This document shows, piece after piece, positions 36,280 to 48,060 of a DNA stretch of 64,000 bases (position 1 is its first letter; every line of letters begins with the position of its first letter). Below the pieces are notes generated by a model. That model worked only from the letters and a program-made list of their open reading frames with translations. It did not search any database and was not told where the DNA came from. A program made the translations under genes and the position numbers. Source of the DNA: Carallia brachiata (Eukaryota; Streptophyta; Magnoliopsida; Malpighiales; Rhizophoraceae); assembly GCA_021464245.1 (NCBI GenBank), contig JADCRB010000016.1, forward strand, positions 9,123,879-9,187,878, in the 5' to 3' direction.

Positions 36280-37594
36280 ATTTCAATCTCAACTTACCGC
36301 ACCTTAAGCTTTTATGTCCTTTCAGCAAGAAAGATGGAACAAGTTGCAGAACCTTAGGACAAGGGAGAGGATAGGTCATTACACACTAGATGGCGACCGA
36401 GTTCAATGCAATTGTAAATCTTGGAAATGTATTTCCACAACAATGAAGGTACTTGTCTTAGTTTTGTTAGGAAATATAAGTAAAATTAACAGAAAATTGA
36501 TGCAAATAAAATAAATAAAGGATATGAAATGATGTTTGAGGCGTGCAAGACACTGTCCTTAAGTATAGTTTCTGCCCCTGTTCTCAAATCGAGATAGTGT
36601 AGCAGGTTGCAATGGCTACCCTCCAAGGATACAATAGACCTTCCCACTAATGTGCACTTCAAATAGTGAGATAACAGAAACAACTCTAATCTTGATTAAC
36701 CTAGCAAAATGCAGCAAATAAGAATGTGCAGGAAGAAAAGTATCTGAAAGTTTGTACTTTCTAGAGAAGGAGGAGATACTTATATACTGGTTTAGCCTTT
36801 AAAGTTCATAAAAGTAAATAATGACCATAAAGGTGAATAATGGATAAAATAATGGTGGTTAAATAGCTGTAACTGCTGAAACGGCTAGTTTTCCGACAAT
36901 AAAAAACAGTTAGTCAAAAACGGCTAGTTTGACTGAAGAGTCTGAATGATCTAAAAAATATTGGGCTCAGGGATGGACCGGCCAAGGCCGGTACAGTCCA
37001 CTACGTAAGGTCGTATGGGCCTGCTCCTATCGGGCCCGAGACTGGGTTTCACAACACCTCTTATGGATCTTTTGTTTTGTGAAAATGTAAGAAAAATATT
37101 GATTTATAAACAAGTGGTACATAACCTTTTTATTCCATGTGGGATTCTATTATCCATATATATACTCTTTTACTAAGTAGTACTTGACTTTTCTTTCCCA
37201 TGTGGGATTCAAGTCTCCTTATATACTCTTTTATTAAGTACTATTTGGCTTCTCCTTCCCATGTGGGATTCAAGCCTTTTAAAATATCCTTTATTCTTCC
37301 AACAAGTTTATCACAGCTCTCCCAACTTGCTTCACGACTGCGGCTATATGGAGTAGTCAAGTCAAAAAATGTGTATTTCTTGTTTTATAATCGGGGAAAT
37401 ATGGAGAGAGTAACATAGAGAGCTGTTGTTTCTACAGCATAATTTGTTTCAACCACCGCAACTGTTCCCATTGTAGATCTCACTAACATTACTACACCCT
37501 CAAATAAAGTTGCGGGTTCAAGCTCCACCACCGCAATGGCCCCTCAAGGTTATTCTGGTCAAAACTATAGCTTGCTGTAGTACACATACGAGAA
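36280..37594 (+). pseudogene. WUS-like remnant copy 2, split by a solo LTR
   Basis: The homeodomain is present in two pieces. The first (36336-36464) holds the start and helix 1. The second (37310-37430) reads LASRLRLYG and KNVYFLFYNRGNMERVT. A solo LTR lies between them. The Arg codon at the helix 2 end is still CGA, but W and Q of the WFQN core are changed to L and Y and frameshifts are present. The segment is cut at about 37594, where DNA of opposite polarity begins; WUS-box and EAR are missing. Confidence 0.78.
36465..37304 (+). mobile_element. solo LTR, 840 bp, inside WUS-like copy 2
   Basis: Target duplication AGTTT at 36460-36464 and 37305-37309; termini TGTTAGGAA and TTCCAACA form an inverted repeat. 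The interior has three copies of a ~65-bp repeat containing CCCATGTGGGATTCAAG (37133-37280). Size and ends suggest a Ty1/copia-type LTR left by LTR-LTR recombination, though the superfamily cannot be proved without internal sequence. Confidence 0.88.
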
Positions 37595-38395
37595 ATATAT
37601 ACGCAACAAAAGCTGCCTTTTTTTTTATTTCTTTTTTACAAAAGTCCAAAAAGAGGATATGTTGGATCAAGTGGAGTGCTCCTTCACGTCCATTTTTATC
37701 ATAAGGGACAAACAAGGCAATGGCCGCTGCGTATTACATAAGTCAAGGCAATAATGTGTGCCGTAAAAGTCGTTGCACTTTATCGTTGTTAGCCGACTTT
37801 ATGGAGCCCGAGGCGTAGTTCTAAGTCAATTGCATCCTCGTTTGGCAGGCCGGTGACGTCGACACTATTGAAACTTTCCTATTGATTGATGTCGCCAGGG
37901 TGTATTAGAAAGAGATGTAGAGTTTCGCAGGAGTGGCTTCCTCTTGACGCGAAGTTTCCTCCTAGATTGAAGTGCCCATGAGAGATGAATCCCTAACTGG
38001 AGCTTGAGGCTTCGTATGATAGGAAGTAGAAGTTCTAGAACCAGTATGCGTAGTACAGCAAGCTACAATTTTGGTCGAAATCGCCTTGAGGGACCATGAC
38101 AACGGTGGAGCTCGGACTCACTTCATTTGAAGATGAGGTCATACTGGTGACATCTATTATGGGAATAGTTACAATGCTAGAAACAACTGTGCTGTAAAAA
38201 TAGCAGCTCTCTGTATTGCTCTCTCCCCATTTCTCTGGTTTTGAAACTAGGGATACACATTTTTTGTTTCAACTGCTCCGTATAGCCGCAGTCACGAAGT
38301 AATTTGGGAGAGTTGTGATAAACTAGGACATGTACCTTTATTGTTATGGAAGTACTCCTCCAATATTTGTAGTTGCATTGGAATTGGTCATGTTT
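37595..38395 (-). pseudogene. WUS-like remnant copy 3 with 3' flank
   Basis: Minus-strand copy. The EAR-type motif LELRL is encoded at 37810-37824 in an EDAIDLELRLGLHKVG context ending with a stop; the WUS-box is altered to TLHLFL near 37915; the homeodomain lies about 38200-38370 with a TGA at the helix 2 end and a premature TAG before FQN. Its 5' end is joined directly to a truncated LTR at 38396. Together with copy 2 it makes an inverted WUS-like pair. Confidence 0.78.
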
Positions 38396-39148
38396 TATCG
38401 TCTGATTAATATTCCTTTATGATTTCATCAAGGGTTGCGAGAGCTTGATCTTGAACTGTATAAATAAATTCTACTGAGGGCCGAGACTTGACCTTAGGTA
38501 GATGCCGTAACTCTGGTGAGGGTCGTAGAGACTTGATCCCATTCGTAATGGCTTGATTTCATTGAGGGCTGTATAAACTTGATCTTAGGTGGACTGATTT
38601 GACTCCATTAAGGGCTGTAGGGATTTGATCTTAGACGGATCGACTTGACTCCGACGAGGGTTGTAGGGGGCTTGACCTCAAACGGACTTGTTTAACTCTG
38701 GTGAGGGCCATGGGAGGCTTGTTCTCATATGGATTTTTAATATTTTGAGTTTTTGCTCTAGTAGATCTAACTCAGAAGCAATCAGAGAGCATACACCCAA
38801 AATATGTTTGGAGATGAGTATATTTAATATTTTGGCTTTTGATTTGAAAGATTCACCTCAGTGGCGTCCAGAGAGTATATACACAAAATACGAAAACGTA
38901 GGTGAAAGATTTTCAAAGCTTTTGCAAATGCTTTGCAATTTTGCTTCATTACTAACTGTGTTTGTTGCAAAGATTTGATAGCCTTTTGTAGGCCACGAAA
39001 GGCCACTGTACCACTAGATTTCTCATTTTTTTTTTCTTTTCTTCTTCTTTTTGGTTGGCACTGCCCCCTTTGGAATTTTTTTTTTCCTTTTTTTTTGGGT
39101 GGTTGGCCAGCTATTGACATTTTTTTTAAATTTTTTTTGTTGTTTACA
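38396..39148 (-). repeat. LTR, minus strand, truncated
   Basis: Its 5' end reads TGTAAACAAC on the minus strand, ending at 39148, and is preceded (39149-39165) by the reverse of GAAGTGGAGGCA, the purine tract. The last ~150 bp are missing where it joins WUS-like copy 3. Confidence 0.75.
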
Positions 39149-39960
39149 AATGCCTCCACTTCAAGGCATGGTGAGGCAGAACCTTGGAACGCGATTTGAA
39201 CAAAATATTGAAATCCAATTTGAAGCTTGAGGCATTTTTAATATTGAAGTCTTTGGCTATGATTAGGTCGACTACTATTGGACTTCTATAGAACTCGATA
39301 TGACCTTATAGATATCACTCCTATAGGCAATATCAGAATTGAAGCTCTATGATGGTTCACGTGAGGATGATCCAGTAAGCAAAGAATTTGAACTTTCCCA
39401 CAGAGAAGGTTCAGTACCACGGAACTTTAGGGCCAGCACATAGAGAGACGGGCTATAGTGATGACTCTCCTATCTGTTTTGACGTAAGGGGGGCAATTGG
39501 AACTTCCCTGTTCATCTTCGTGTCTATGATTCCATGAGGAAAATCACAACTTCTCTGCACGCTGTGATAGATACGAACTAAGGAGAGTGGTAGGAACTTC
39601 TTTGACCATGATGACGTTAGAGATTGAGATTCAAGGATCCCTCGACTCTTTCTCTATCTAACTTTTATTTCTGAAACTTCTTGACTAAAAAGTTTTTTGA
39701 AAAACAGAGTACATGGACTAGCCATCTTCTCTCTTTAGAGAGAAAAAGGAGCTGCGGAGTGAATTCTGTGAGTTGAGAATGCATGAAATATATATACAAC
39801 AAAAGCTGGTTTTTTTTTTCTTTCCAAAAGTCAAAAAGAGGATATATTGAATCAGGTGGGCTCCTCTTTCATGTCCCTTTCTGTCATAAGGGACAAACGA
39901 GGCTACGGCCGATGTGTATTTGACAAGTCAATGCAATAATGCATGCCGTAAAGGTTGTTG
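39149..39960 (-). mobile_element. retroelement 3' internal region, inverted
   Basis: Reverse complement of the 31990-32774 type sequence, including the decayed second frame. At about 39960 polarity flips and the same kind of sequence resumes on the plus strand, so two 3' halves meet head to head. Confidence 0.65.
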
Positions 39961-40118
39961 CGTCACGACATACGGAGGAATCATAACCACAGTCCATCTC
40001 TCTGTGAGTTGGCTCGAAAGTACCGTGGTAATAGACCTTCTCTATAGGGAGGTTCGAGTTCTTTGTTTACTGGATCATCATCACCAAACTATGAAACTTC
40101 AATTTCTATATTAGCCGG

Positions 40119-40986
40119 TGATGTGAGCCTGGCTAGCACCCTCACTATATGATTTGGTGTGATTTTATGGCTCGGTGGACTTTCCATGGAGAGCAAGAAA
40201 CTTGCTTTACTTGTAGAGCAAGCAAGGAAGATTGGAGGTCCTACAAGTCTACATCAATGTGATCCAAGTGCAAGAAGAGGAGTGTTAACCAAATTGAGGA
40301 TGTTTGGGCCAACAAGAATTATTTGGGCCTAGTGCATATAAGACAATATGTGGACTGATTTGGATTGTTTAGTTTAGAGTTTTAATTGTTGTTTTAGGCT
40401 AAACAATGTTTTATTTAAGCCTAATCCGTTTTCAAGTAGGAATTAGTTTTAATTTTCAAGTTTCTAGTTGAATTAGGTTTTCCTTATTTGTGTAGGAACT
40501 TGGTTTTTTAGTTTTAGTAGGGTTTCTAGTCTTAGTAGGTTTAAAACTCTAACTATTTGGGTTTGCCTATAAAAGGCTTGTAAGACTCTTTTATTTAGAG
40601 AATTGAATAGATTTGCTGAATTATGATTTGAGAACAATCGTTCTTTGGAGTTTCAGAACTCTTTTGCCGAACTTATCAAGGACACCTCCTTGTGGCGTTC
40701 AACTCAAGTCTTATCACCCTCCTTCTTCTTTTTCTAGGGTGTGGTGACTATATCCTTCTTTTATACCTTTGGTTCGCGTCTCTTTATAGACGTTGGGTCA
40801 AGGTTCCTTCAAACCTGACTTAGCTTTCCTTGGGTTGTGCTTTCAATCTTGTTCGTGGGTCTTTCAGTGTATCCGTGGGGTTTGCGTCTCTTTATAGGCG
40901 TTGGTTTCTTGCTCTCCAAGGAAAGTCCACCGAGCCATAAAATCACACCAAATCATGTAGTGAGGGTGCTAGCCAGGCTCACATCA
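40119..40986. mobile_element. 868-bp element with 79-bp terminal inverted repeats
   Basis: Left 40119-40197 and right 40908-40986 are inverted repeats differing at about two positions, beginning TGATGTGAGCCTGGCTAG. The interior has a TATAAAAGG box (40570 region) and an internal direct repeat GCGTCTCTTTATAG (40776 and 40884). It interrupts the 3' internal region of a retroelement. No clear target duplication is visible. It could be a Mutator-like MITE or a foldback element; LTR origin is less likely given 79-bp inverted ends. Confidence 0.7.
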
Positions 40987-41175
40987 GTCGAAGGGCTGAC
41001 ATCTACAAGGTCATATCAAATTCTATGGAAGCCCAACAATAGCCAGACTAGTTAGAGTTAAGGATTTCAAGGCGTACTGTTCGCCAAGACATCGCAAGCT
41101 TTAAGATGTACTTTAAGACTCAGTTCAAATCATGTCTTAAGGTTTTGCCTCACCAAGTCTTGAAGTGGGGGTATT

Positions 41176-42476
41176 TGTAAATATGAAAAAAAAAAGAAGC
41201 AAATTCAAAGTCGGTACTGACCTTGAAAAAAAAGGAAAAAGATGAAAAAATTCAAAGGGTTGGCCAACTACCAAAAAAAAGGGTGAAATATTCGCAGGGG
41301 ATGACCTATAAATAGGTCATTCCATTGCCATTCTTGCACAATAACCTGAGAAAAGAATTGTAAAAAGCTTTTGGAAAGAACTCTCAAACCTCCTCTCTAT
41401 GTTTTCATATTTTGGGCATATGTTCTCTGGACGCTACTGAGGTGGATTTTATAGATCAAAAGCCCAAAAAATTAAATATACTTATTTTCAAACATATTTT
41501 GTGTATATACTCTCTAGTTGCTCTAGAGTGGGATCTGCTAGCGCAAAAATCGAAAATAATAAAATATTAAAAATCTGTCTAAAATTAAGCTCTCACAGCC
41601 TTCAAACAGAGTCAAACCAGTCCATCTAAAATTAAGCCTGTACGACCCTCAGTGGAGTCAAACTAGTCCACTTGAAATCAAGCTCATACGGCCATCAGTG
41701 GAATCAAGCCATTCTGAAATGAACAACATCAACACAACCGCGGGGGGCAAAAAGGAAAAAAAGGGGGCAGGAATTTATCGTATCATTGGCACTAGAGGTG
41801 TCAAAAAGTCGAGTCGGGTCGGGTCGGGTTTGGGTTGGGTCGTTTTTAGTTCAGGTCATTTTCGGTTGGGTTACTTTCAGGTCACGTTATATTCGGTCGG
41901 GTTCAGGTTGAGTCGTTTAATATTCGGGTTAGATTCAGATCGAATTCGGGTTGAAATTCGCACTTAAACATTATTTTTTTAAATTATTTTTCACTAAAAT
42001 AAAATTCTTCAGTTAAATCTAATACTCAGTAACTACGGCCCTCATTGGAGTTACGACATCCATTTAAGATCAAGCCTCTATGGCCCTCAGTGGAATTCAC
42101 CTGAGATCAAGCCCCAACGGTGCTTAGTGAAGTTAAACCGGTCCATCTGAGATCAAGCCCATACGGCTCTCAGTGGAGTTAAGCCGTTTCAAACGAGATC
42201 AAGTCTTACGATCCTTAGTAGAATTACGACATTCACTTGAGATCAAGCCTTGGCCCTTAGTAGAATTTATTCCCCCAGTTCAAAAGTAGGTTGTGGAAAT
42301 TCAATCTCTTTCGTTCAAAATCAAGCTTACATGGCCCTTGATGAAACCACAAAGGAGTATGAATCGGAAATTCTGCATAGAGATCGACCCCACATAAATT
42401 CAAAATTCTCAATTGTAATTTGTATCTTTATTTTTGAAACCTAATTGTTTCAAGCTCGAAACTTACAGCCCCTTAT
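41176..42476 (+). repeat. LTR subfamily 1 with an inserted hAT fragment
   Basis: Starts TGTAAATATGAAA after a GAAGTGGGGGTATT purine tract and ends near CCCCTTATAA, followed by TTTTTGGTATGCTTAGTGGG. It is longer than other copies because about 300 bp (41720-42027) of foreign sequence sit inside: a piece of element leader, then the 5' end of the hAT MITE family (TAGAGGTGTCAAAA at 41793). Confidence 0.75.
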
Positions 42477-42489
42477 AATTTTTGGTATG

Positions 42490-43190
42490 CTTAGTGGGAC
42501 CTCTCTGCCTTCCATCTTCTGCTCCTTTAAGAAAAAAAAAAGAGGTTGGTGGCACAGTGGATATTTCATGGCCTAATTATAGGCCATGAAATGGCCAACA
42601 CTAACACAACCCCGGGGGCAAAAAAATGGAGGCAGGAATTCGACATATCACTGGCACCAAGGAAGAGTAAGACTTCCACTGCCAGCAAAATAATGACTGC
42701 TTTTTTGTCTGTATCAACTATCCTAACTGGTTACACAAGTCTACAAACTCGCGCATGAATATGATTCCTCGCTGCTAAAAAAAAATTAAAATATAGAAAC
42801 TGTAGCTCACACAGTAGCAAAATCTCTTACCTGAATCTCTTGCCGAAAGAGAAGTCGACCGTCTGCATGGACCGAAGCTGGGGGCAAGGCGTGAAATCAA
42901 AGTCCAAATCCTCAACTTGGGCTCAAACCTAGGCCCAAACGTCAAACTCAAATTCTAGCTCTGAGTCCAAATCCTTAAAGCTCAGATCCAAACTTGGGTT
43001 CAAAATTGGGCTCAAAGCCCAAATCTAAATTCTAGCTTCAAGCCCAAATCCCCAAAGCCAAACTCCAAACTCAGGCTCAAAACCCCAAATTTGAATACTG
43101 GCCCAAAGTCCAAATCCAAATTCGTGGGTCAATCCCAAACCTTAACTCAAAGCCTAAGTCAGCAACTCAGTAGCTCAACAGCTCAACAAA
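42490..43190 (+). other. retroelement leader and CCCAAATCC-type repeats
   Basis: The leader matches that at 34643: GGTTGGTGGCACAGTGG, a CATGGCC..GGCCATG palindrome and GAAGTCGACC. It is followed by degenerate AGCCCAAATC repeats (42895-43150). Confidence 0.6.
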
Positions 43191-44350
43191 CCACACTCCT
43201 GCCTCGCACAAGTATAAAATGTGAACAGTTCCGCAAATTAAATTCTTATCTTGTATGAGTACAAAAGGCGACGACCCATCAACACACTCTTACCTCACAC
43301 GAGTATAAAAGACGAGATGGTAGCAAGAAACCAGACTCCTTGCCTACACGAGTATACAAAGCGAGATGGCAACAAGACCACCTATGCTAGCAAAAAGACG
43401 ACTACTCCATTGCCTGCATCAACTACCTGACTAAAGTACACAGGTCCACAAACTCGTGCTTAGACATGATTTTTTGCTGCCCAAAAAAAAAAAAAATAAA
43501 ATAAAGAAACTGCAGCTCACACAACACAAAATCTCTTATCTAACTTCCTTGCCAAATGGAGAAGTCGACCATTTACTTCGACTGAAGTTGGGGGTAAAGG
43601 CAAACCCTGAATCTAAATCCAAATTTCAACTCAAAGCCCAAATCCAAACTCGGGCACAAAGCCCAAATCCAAATTTCGACCCCCAGGTCCAAATCCAAAT
43701 TCAGGGGTAAAGCCTAAACCCTGAGTCAAAATCCAAGTTAACAACGACAACAGCAAATCAAACTCTTTGCCTGCATGAGCATAAAGGCGACACGGCTACA
43801 ACAACAAACTGGACTCCTTCATCGCCATGAGTATAAAAGGCGAAACGTTCAATACCAAAAGTAGACTCCTACCTCGCGCGAGTAGAAAAGGCGAATAACA
43901 AATCAGACTCCTATATTTCACAAGTGTAAAAGGCGAACAACAAAATCAGACTCCTGTCTTTGACGAGTATAAAAGGTGAACAAGTCAAAAAATCAAACTA
44001 TTGTTTCACATGAGTATAAAAGGCGAACAGTTTAGCAAAGTAGGCCCATGCATCGCACGAGTATAAAAGGCGAACAATTAAGTAGCAAATCAGGCTCCTA
44101 CCATGCACGAGTATAAAAGGCGGTCAACTGAAGTAGACTCTTGCCTAGCGTGAGTATAAAAAGAGAATAGCTAAAACAGACTCCTAGCTCACACAAGTAT
44201 AAAAGGCTAATAGTTCAGTAAATCAGAATACTGCCTCGCACGAGTGTAAAAAGCGAACAGACCAACAAAAAAATTCAGACTCTTGCCTTGCATGAGAATA
44301 AAAGGCGACAACTCAGCAGCAAATCTAGACTCCTGCCTCATATGAGAATC
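43190..44350 (+). repeat. TATAAAAG-box minisatellite, block 3, with a duplicated leader inside
   Basis: Minisatellite units occupy 43190-43385 and 43740-44350. Between them a second leader piece (43386-43740) is inserted, with its own CCCAAATCC repeats. This shows duplication or recombination within the element. At about 44350 polarity flips. Confidence 0.8.
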
Positions 44351-44479
44351 AGACAACAATTGTTCACCTTTTACACTCGTGTGAGGTAGGACTTTGATTT
44401 GCTATTCGCCTGCACTGTTGGTGTTGAACATTTAACAGTTTGTACTTGTGTGGTGTTTGCTTTTTATCCTTATTGGCCA

Positions 44480-45110
44480 ATATTGTGGAGCGCGACGGGT
44501 AGCTCCAAGTCAATTTCATCCTCGTTTGGCGGGCTAGTGACGTCGACACTACTGGACCCTTCCTGTTGATTGACATTGCTAGAGTGTACTGGAAAGAGCG
44601 GCCTCCTCCTAGTGCGAAGTACCCATAAGGGGTGAATCCCTACTTGGAACTAGATGCTCCATATGATATAAAGTAGAAACTCGAAAGCCAGTATATGTAC
44701 AGACTATAATTTTGATCGAAATTTCCTTGAGGGACCATGACAGTGGTGGAGTTTGGACCTGCTTCATTTGAGGACGAAGTCATACTGGTGAGATCTACCA
44801 TGATAACAACTGCGATGGTGGAAACAGATTGTGTTGTAGAAACAATAGCTCTCTGTGTTACTCTCTCCCTATTTCTCCAGTTCTGAAACCAGAAATACAT
44901 ATTTTTTGTTTCAACTACTCCGTACAGCCATAGTCGCAAAGCAAGTTGGGAGAGTTGTGATAAACTAGGACAAGTACCTTCTTTGCTGCGAAAGTACTCC
45001 AAGATTTATAGTTGCATTGGACTTGGTCACTATCAAGTGCGTGATGGCTTATCCTCTTCCTTGTTTTGAGATTCTACTATTGGTTCCATCTTTCATGTTG
45101 AAAAGATGCA
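44480..45110 (-). pseudogene. WUS-like remnant copy 4, longest intact homeodomain frame
   Basis: A 120-codon frame (44640-45002) reads LYGVVETKNMYFWFQN followed by RNRERVTQR, with the Arg codon CGA intact, so helices 2-3 of the homeodomain have no stop. Helix 1 is shortened by a small deletion and the N-terminal arm has stops. Downstream it keeps SSSNEAG and MVPQGNFDQNYSL, seen in the other copies, then PLFPVH at about 44587-44601 after a deletion, and DLEL near 44490. It is the best source for the recognition helix of the captured gene. Confidence 0.85.
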
Positions 45111-45179
45111 AAAGCTTGAGGTGTGGTAAAAATGAGTAAAATATTGAGACTAGAATAGTGATCCAGACTCAAATCCTCA

Positions 45180-46000
45180 ATCATTTTTTTTACCTTTTTT
45201 GGTTGTTCACAGTTTATACTCATGTGGGACAGGAGTTTTGGACTAGGTCCTAATTTTTGGTTTTTGGGCTGTTCACGATTTATACTCATGTGGGCCAAGA
45301 GTTTTGGACTGGGCCTTATGTAGTTGTTGTCGTCTTGCCTTTTATACTCATGCGGCCTACGAGTCTGGATTTGTTGTTGTTGTCGTCTTGCCTTTTATAC
45401 TCGTGCGGGCAAAGAGTTTAGTTTGCTGTTGTAGTTGTTGCCTTTTATACTCATGTGAGGTAAGAGTGTTCAATTGTGTTGTCACCTTTTATACTCATGC
45501 GAGATAGGAGTGTGCTTTTGTTGTTGTTGCCATCTCACTTTTTATGCTCGTGCAGGCAAGGAGTCAATGTTGCTGTCTTGTCACCTTTTATACTCGTTCG
45601 GGCAAGCAGTTTACTTTTATTGTTGTTGAGTTCTCACCTTTTATACTCTTGCCGGGCAGGAGTCTGATTTGCTGAATTGTTCGCCTTTTATACTCGTGCA
45701 AAGTAGGAGTCTACTTTTGGTGTTGAACATTTTACCTTTTATATTCATGCGTGGCAGCAATCTAAATTGTCGTTGAATTTTTCGTCTTTTATACTTATGT
45801 AAGGCAGGAGTCTAGATTTACAGCTAAGTTGTTGCCTTTTATACTCGTGCGAAGCAGGAGTATACTTTGGTTGTTGTTCAGTTGTCGCAAACTTGTGCGA
45901 GGCAGGAGTTTGAATTTTACTGTTGAGCTATTTGCATTTTATATTCGTGCAAGGTAGAAGTCTAATTTGCTGAATTGTTTGCCATTTATTCAGGGGCTTG
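45180..46000 (-). repeat. TATAAAAG-box minisatellite, block 4 (inverted)
   Basis: On the minus strand the units have the CTCGCACGAGTATAAAAGG form (seen here as CCTTTTATACTCGTGCG). About 17 units. Confidence 0.88.
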
Positions 46001-46195
46001 AAGGTTGATTTTGACAAAAAGAGGATGATTTTCTAGAACTTATTGAATAGTAGGAATAAATTCCATTGAGGGAGCATAAAAGGAAGGAGAGTTCACCACG
46101 CACCAGATGGCGTCCAACTCCAATGGGCGTGGTGACCTAAATTCGATTTGGTCCAGATTTTTGGCACACCCAGTGGGACCTCTCTATTGTGCTAA
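46001..46195 (+). other. chimeric fragment with a primer-binding-like site
   Basis: A short piece contains LTR-like text (GGAATAAATTCCATTGAGGG), a bit of homeodomain-coding DNA (CACCAGATGGCG), and a plus-strand TTTTTGGCACACCCAGTGGGAC near 46160. It separates two minisatellite blocks and looks like a recombination scar. Confidence 0.45.
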
Positions 46196-46680
46196 ACCAT
46201 TCGCTTTTTATACTCGGCCAAGTCAGGAGTCTAATTTGTTGAATTGTTGACCTTTTATACTCGTGCGAGTATGGAGTCTATTTTAGTTATTCACTTTTTA
46301 TACTCGTGCGAGATAAGAGTCTACTTCAGCTGATCGCCGTTTACACTTGTGCAAGACTGGAGTTTAATTTGCTGTTTATTTCTTCGCCTTTTATACTTAT
46401 GCTAGATAGGAGTTTGATTTGCTGAATTATTCGCCATTTATACTCGTGCGAGATAGGAGTTTGATGTGCTAAACTGGTTGTCTTTTATACTCGTGCGAAG
46501 TAGGAGTCTGATTTTACTGTTCGTTTTGTCTACTTCAGCTGTTTGCCTTTTACGCTCGTGCAAGGTAGGACTTTGATTGGCTGTTTACTTTTTATACTCG
46601 TGCGAGATAGGAGTCTACTTTTGGTGTTGAATGTTTCTCTTTTTATACTCGTGTGGTGTTCACCTTTTATCCTTGTTGGC
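46196..46680 (-). repeat. TATAAAAG-box minisatellite, block 5 (inverted)
   Basis: About ten units, same core as block 4, immediately next to WUS-like copy 5. Confidence 0.85.
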
Positions 46681-47180
46681 CAACCTCCATGGAGCGCGAG
46701 GCATAGCTCCAAGTCAATTGCGTCCTCGTTTGGCAGTTGATGTCTCCAGAGTGTACAGGAAAGAGAGGCAGGGTTTCGCCGAAGCGGTTTCTTCCTAGTG
46801 CGAAGTACCCATAAGGGGTGAATCCCTAGTTAGAGTTGGAGGACGAAGCCATACTAGTGAGATCTACTATGGGAATTGCTGCGATGGTAAAAACATATTG
46901 TACTGTAGAAGCAACAACTCTCTTTGTTGCTCTCTCATTATTTCTCTGGTTTTGAAATTAGAAATACACATTTTTTTGTTTTGACTGCTTCGTATAGCCA
47001 CAGTCGCAAACCAAGTTGGGAGAGCTGTGATAAACTAGGACAAGTGCCTTCTTTGCTGTGAAAGTACTCCTCCAAGATTTCCAGTTGCATTGGACTTGGT
47101 GGTCATCTAGTGCGCGATGGCTTATCCTCTCCATTGTCTTGAGGTTCTACCACTAGTTTCATCTTTCTTATTGAAAGGAT
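46681..47180 (-). pseudogene. WUS-like remnant copy 5, perfect WUS-box
   Basis: Minus strand. The WUS-box reads TLPLFPVHSGDIN at 46736-46774 (TLPLFP itself 46757-46774), the cleanest of all copies. The EAR-type motif LELCL is at 46698-46712, nearer than usual because of a deletion. The homeodomain (about 46915-47105) keeps the Arg codon CGA. A deletion removes the region between the homeodomain tail and the glycine-rich stretch. Confidence 0.82.
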
Positions 47181-47454
47181 GCAAAAGCTTGAAATGTGGT
47201 AAAAACGAGTAAAAGATTGAGACTGGAATAATGATGTAGACTCAAATCCTTAATTTGGATATGGATTGGGCCTGTGCATGAGCTCTAACAATTTTCTTTC
47301 GATTTTTGTTCTTTTTTAATTTTTTTGAATTTTTTATTTTTCGAATTTTATTCTTTTTTCTTTTGAAATTTTTTTTTATTTTTTTTACTTTTTTCATTTT
47401 TTTTTATGAATGTTTTTTTTTATTTATGTAGAGTAATACTTTAGAAATTTACTA

Positions 47455-47660
47455 CTTGATCGGGCCAAGTCAGGTGCCTTTTTGGTATGACAGCATGTGA
47501 GCATTGTTGGTGTAGACTTTTTGAACTAGGTATGGCCCGTCCCATTTGGAAGTGAGCTTGTCGCTAGGTTGGTGCTTTGGTCAAGTTAAATGGGAATTGT
47601 GCCCCTAACTTAAAGCACTGGAGTGGAGGGACTTGGTAGGGATTTGACTTGCTGCCCCCA
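47455..47660 (-). pseudogene. Ty3/gypsy integrase C-terminal (GPY) remnant
   Basis: The minus strand encodes DKLTSKWDGPYLVQKVYTNN in one frame, ending at a stop after QKGT. This matches the GPY/F motif found at the C-terminus of Ty3/gypsy integrases, shortly before the pol stop. It is joined directly to element leader sequence (47660-48060), so gag, protease, RT and most of integrase have been lost. It ties the family to gypsy. Confidence 0.7.
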
Positions 47661-48060
47661 ACTTTTATCAAGGTCGATGGTCGACTTCTCCATTCAGCGA
47701 GAGAGTCAGTTGAGAGATCCTATTGCTGTGTGAGCTGCAGTTTCACTATTTTAACTTCTTTTAGGTGACGAGAAATCATGTCCGTGCCTGCGTTCGTGGG
47801 CCTGCATACCCAAGTAGGATAGTTGATGCAAGCAATGGAGTAGTCACTTTTTTGCTGGCAAAGGTGGTCTTGCCCTTCCTTATTACCATTAATACACTAG
47901 ATTCCTGCCACCCCCCCTACCCAATTTTTTGCCCCTTGGGTTGTGTTGGTGTTAGCCATCTCATAGCTTATTTGTAGGCCACGAAATGGCCACTATCCCA
48001 CCAATCTCTTTTTTTTTTTTAATAAAAAAGCAAAAGATGAGAGGTAGAGAGGTCTCACTA
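47660..48060 (-). other. retroelement leader, inverted
   Basis: Reverse of the 29456-29830 type leader: GTCGACTTCTCCATTCAGC, the TGTGTGAGCTGCAGTTTC stretch, and the palindromic GGCCACGAAATGGCC. It ends at about 48060, where plus-strand 3' internal sequence starts. Confidence 0.6.

Noticed and set aside
40119..40986. Solo LTR
   Set aside because: It has TG..CA ends and LTR-like interior, but 79-bp inverted ends are far longer than LTR ends and no target duplication is present.
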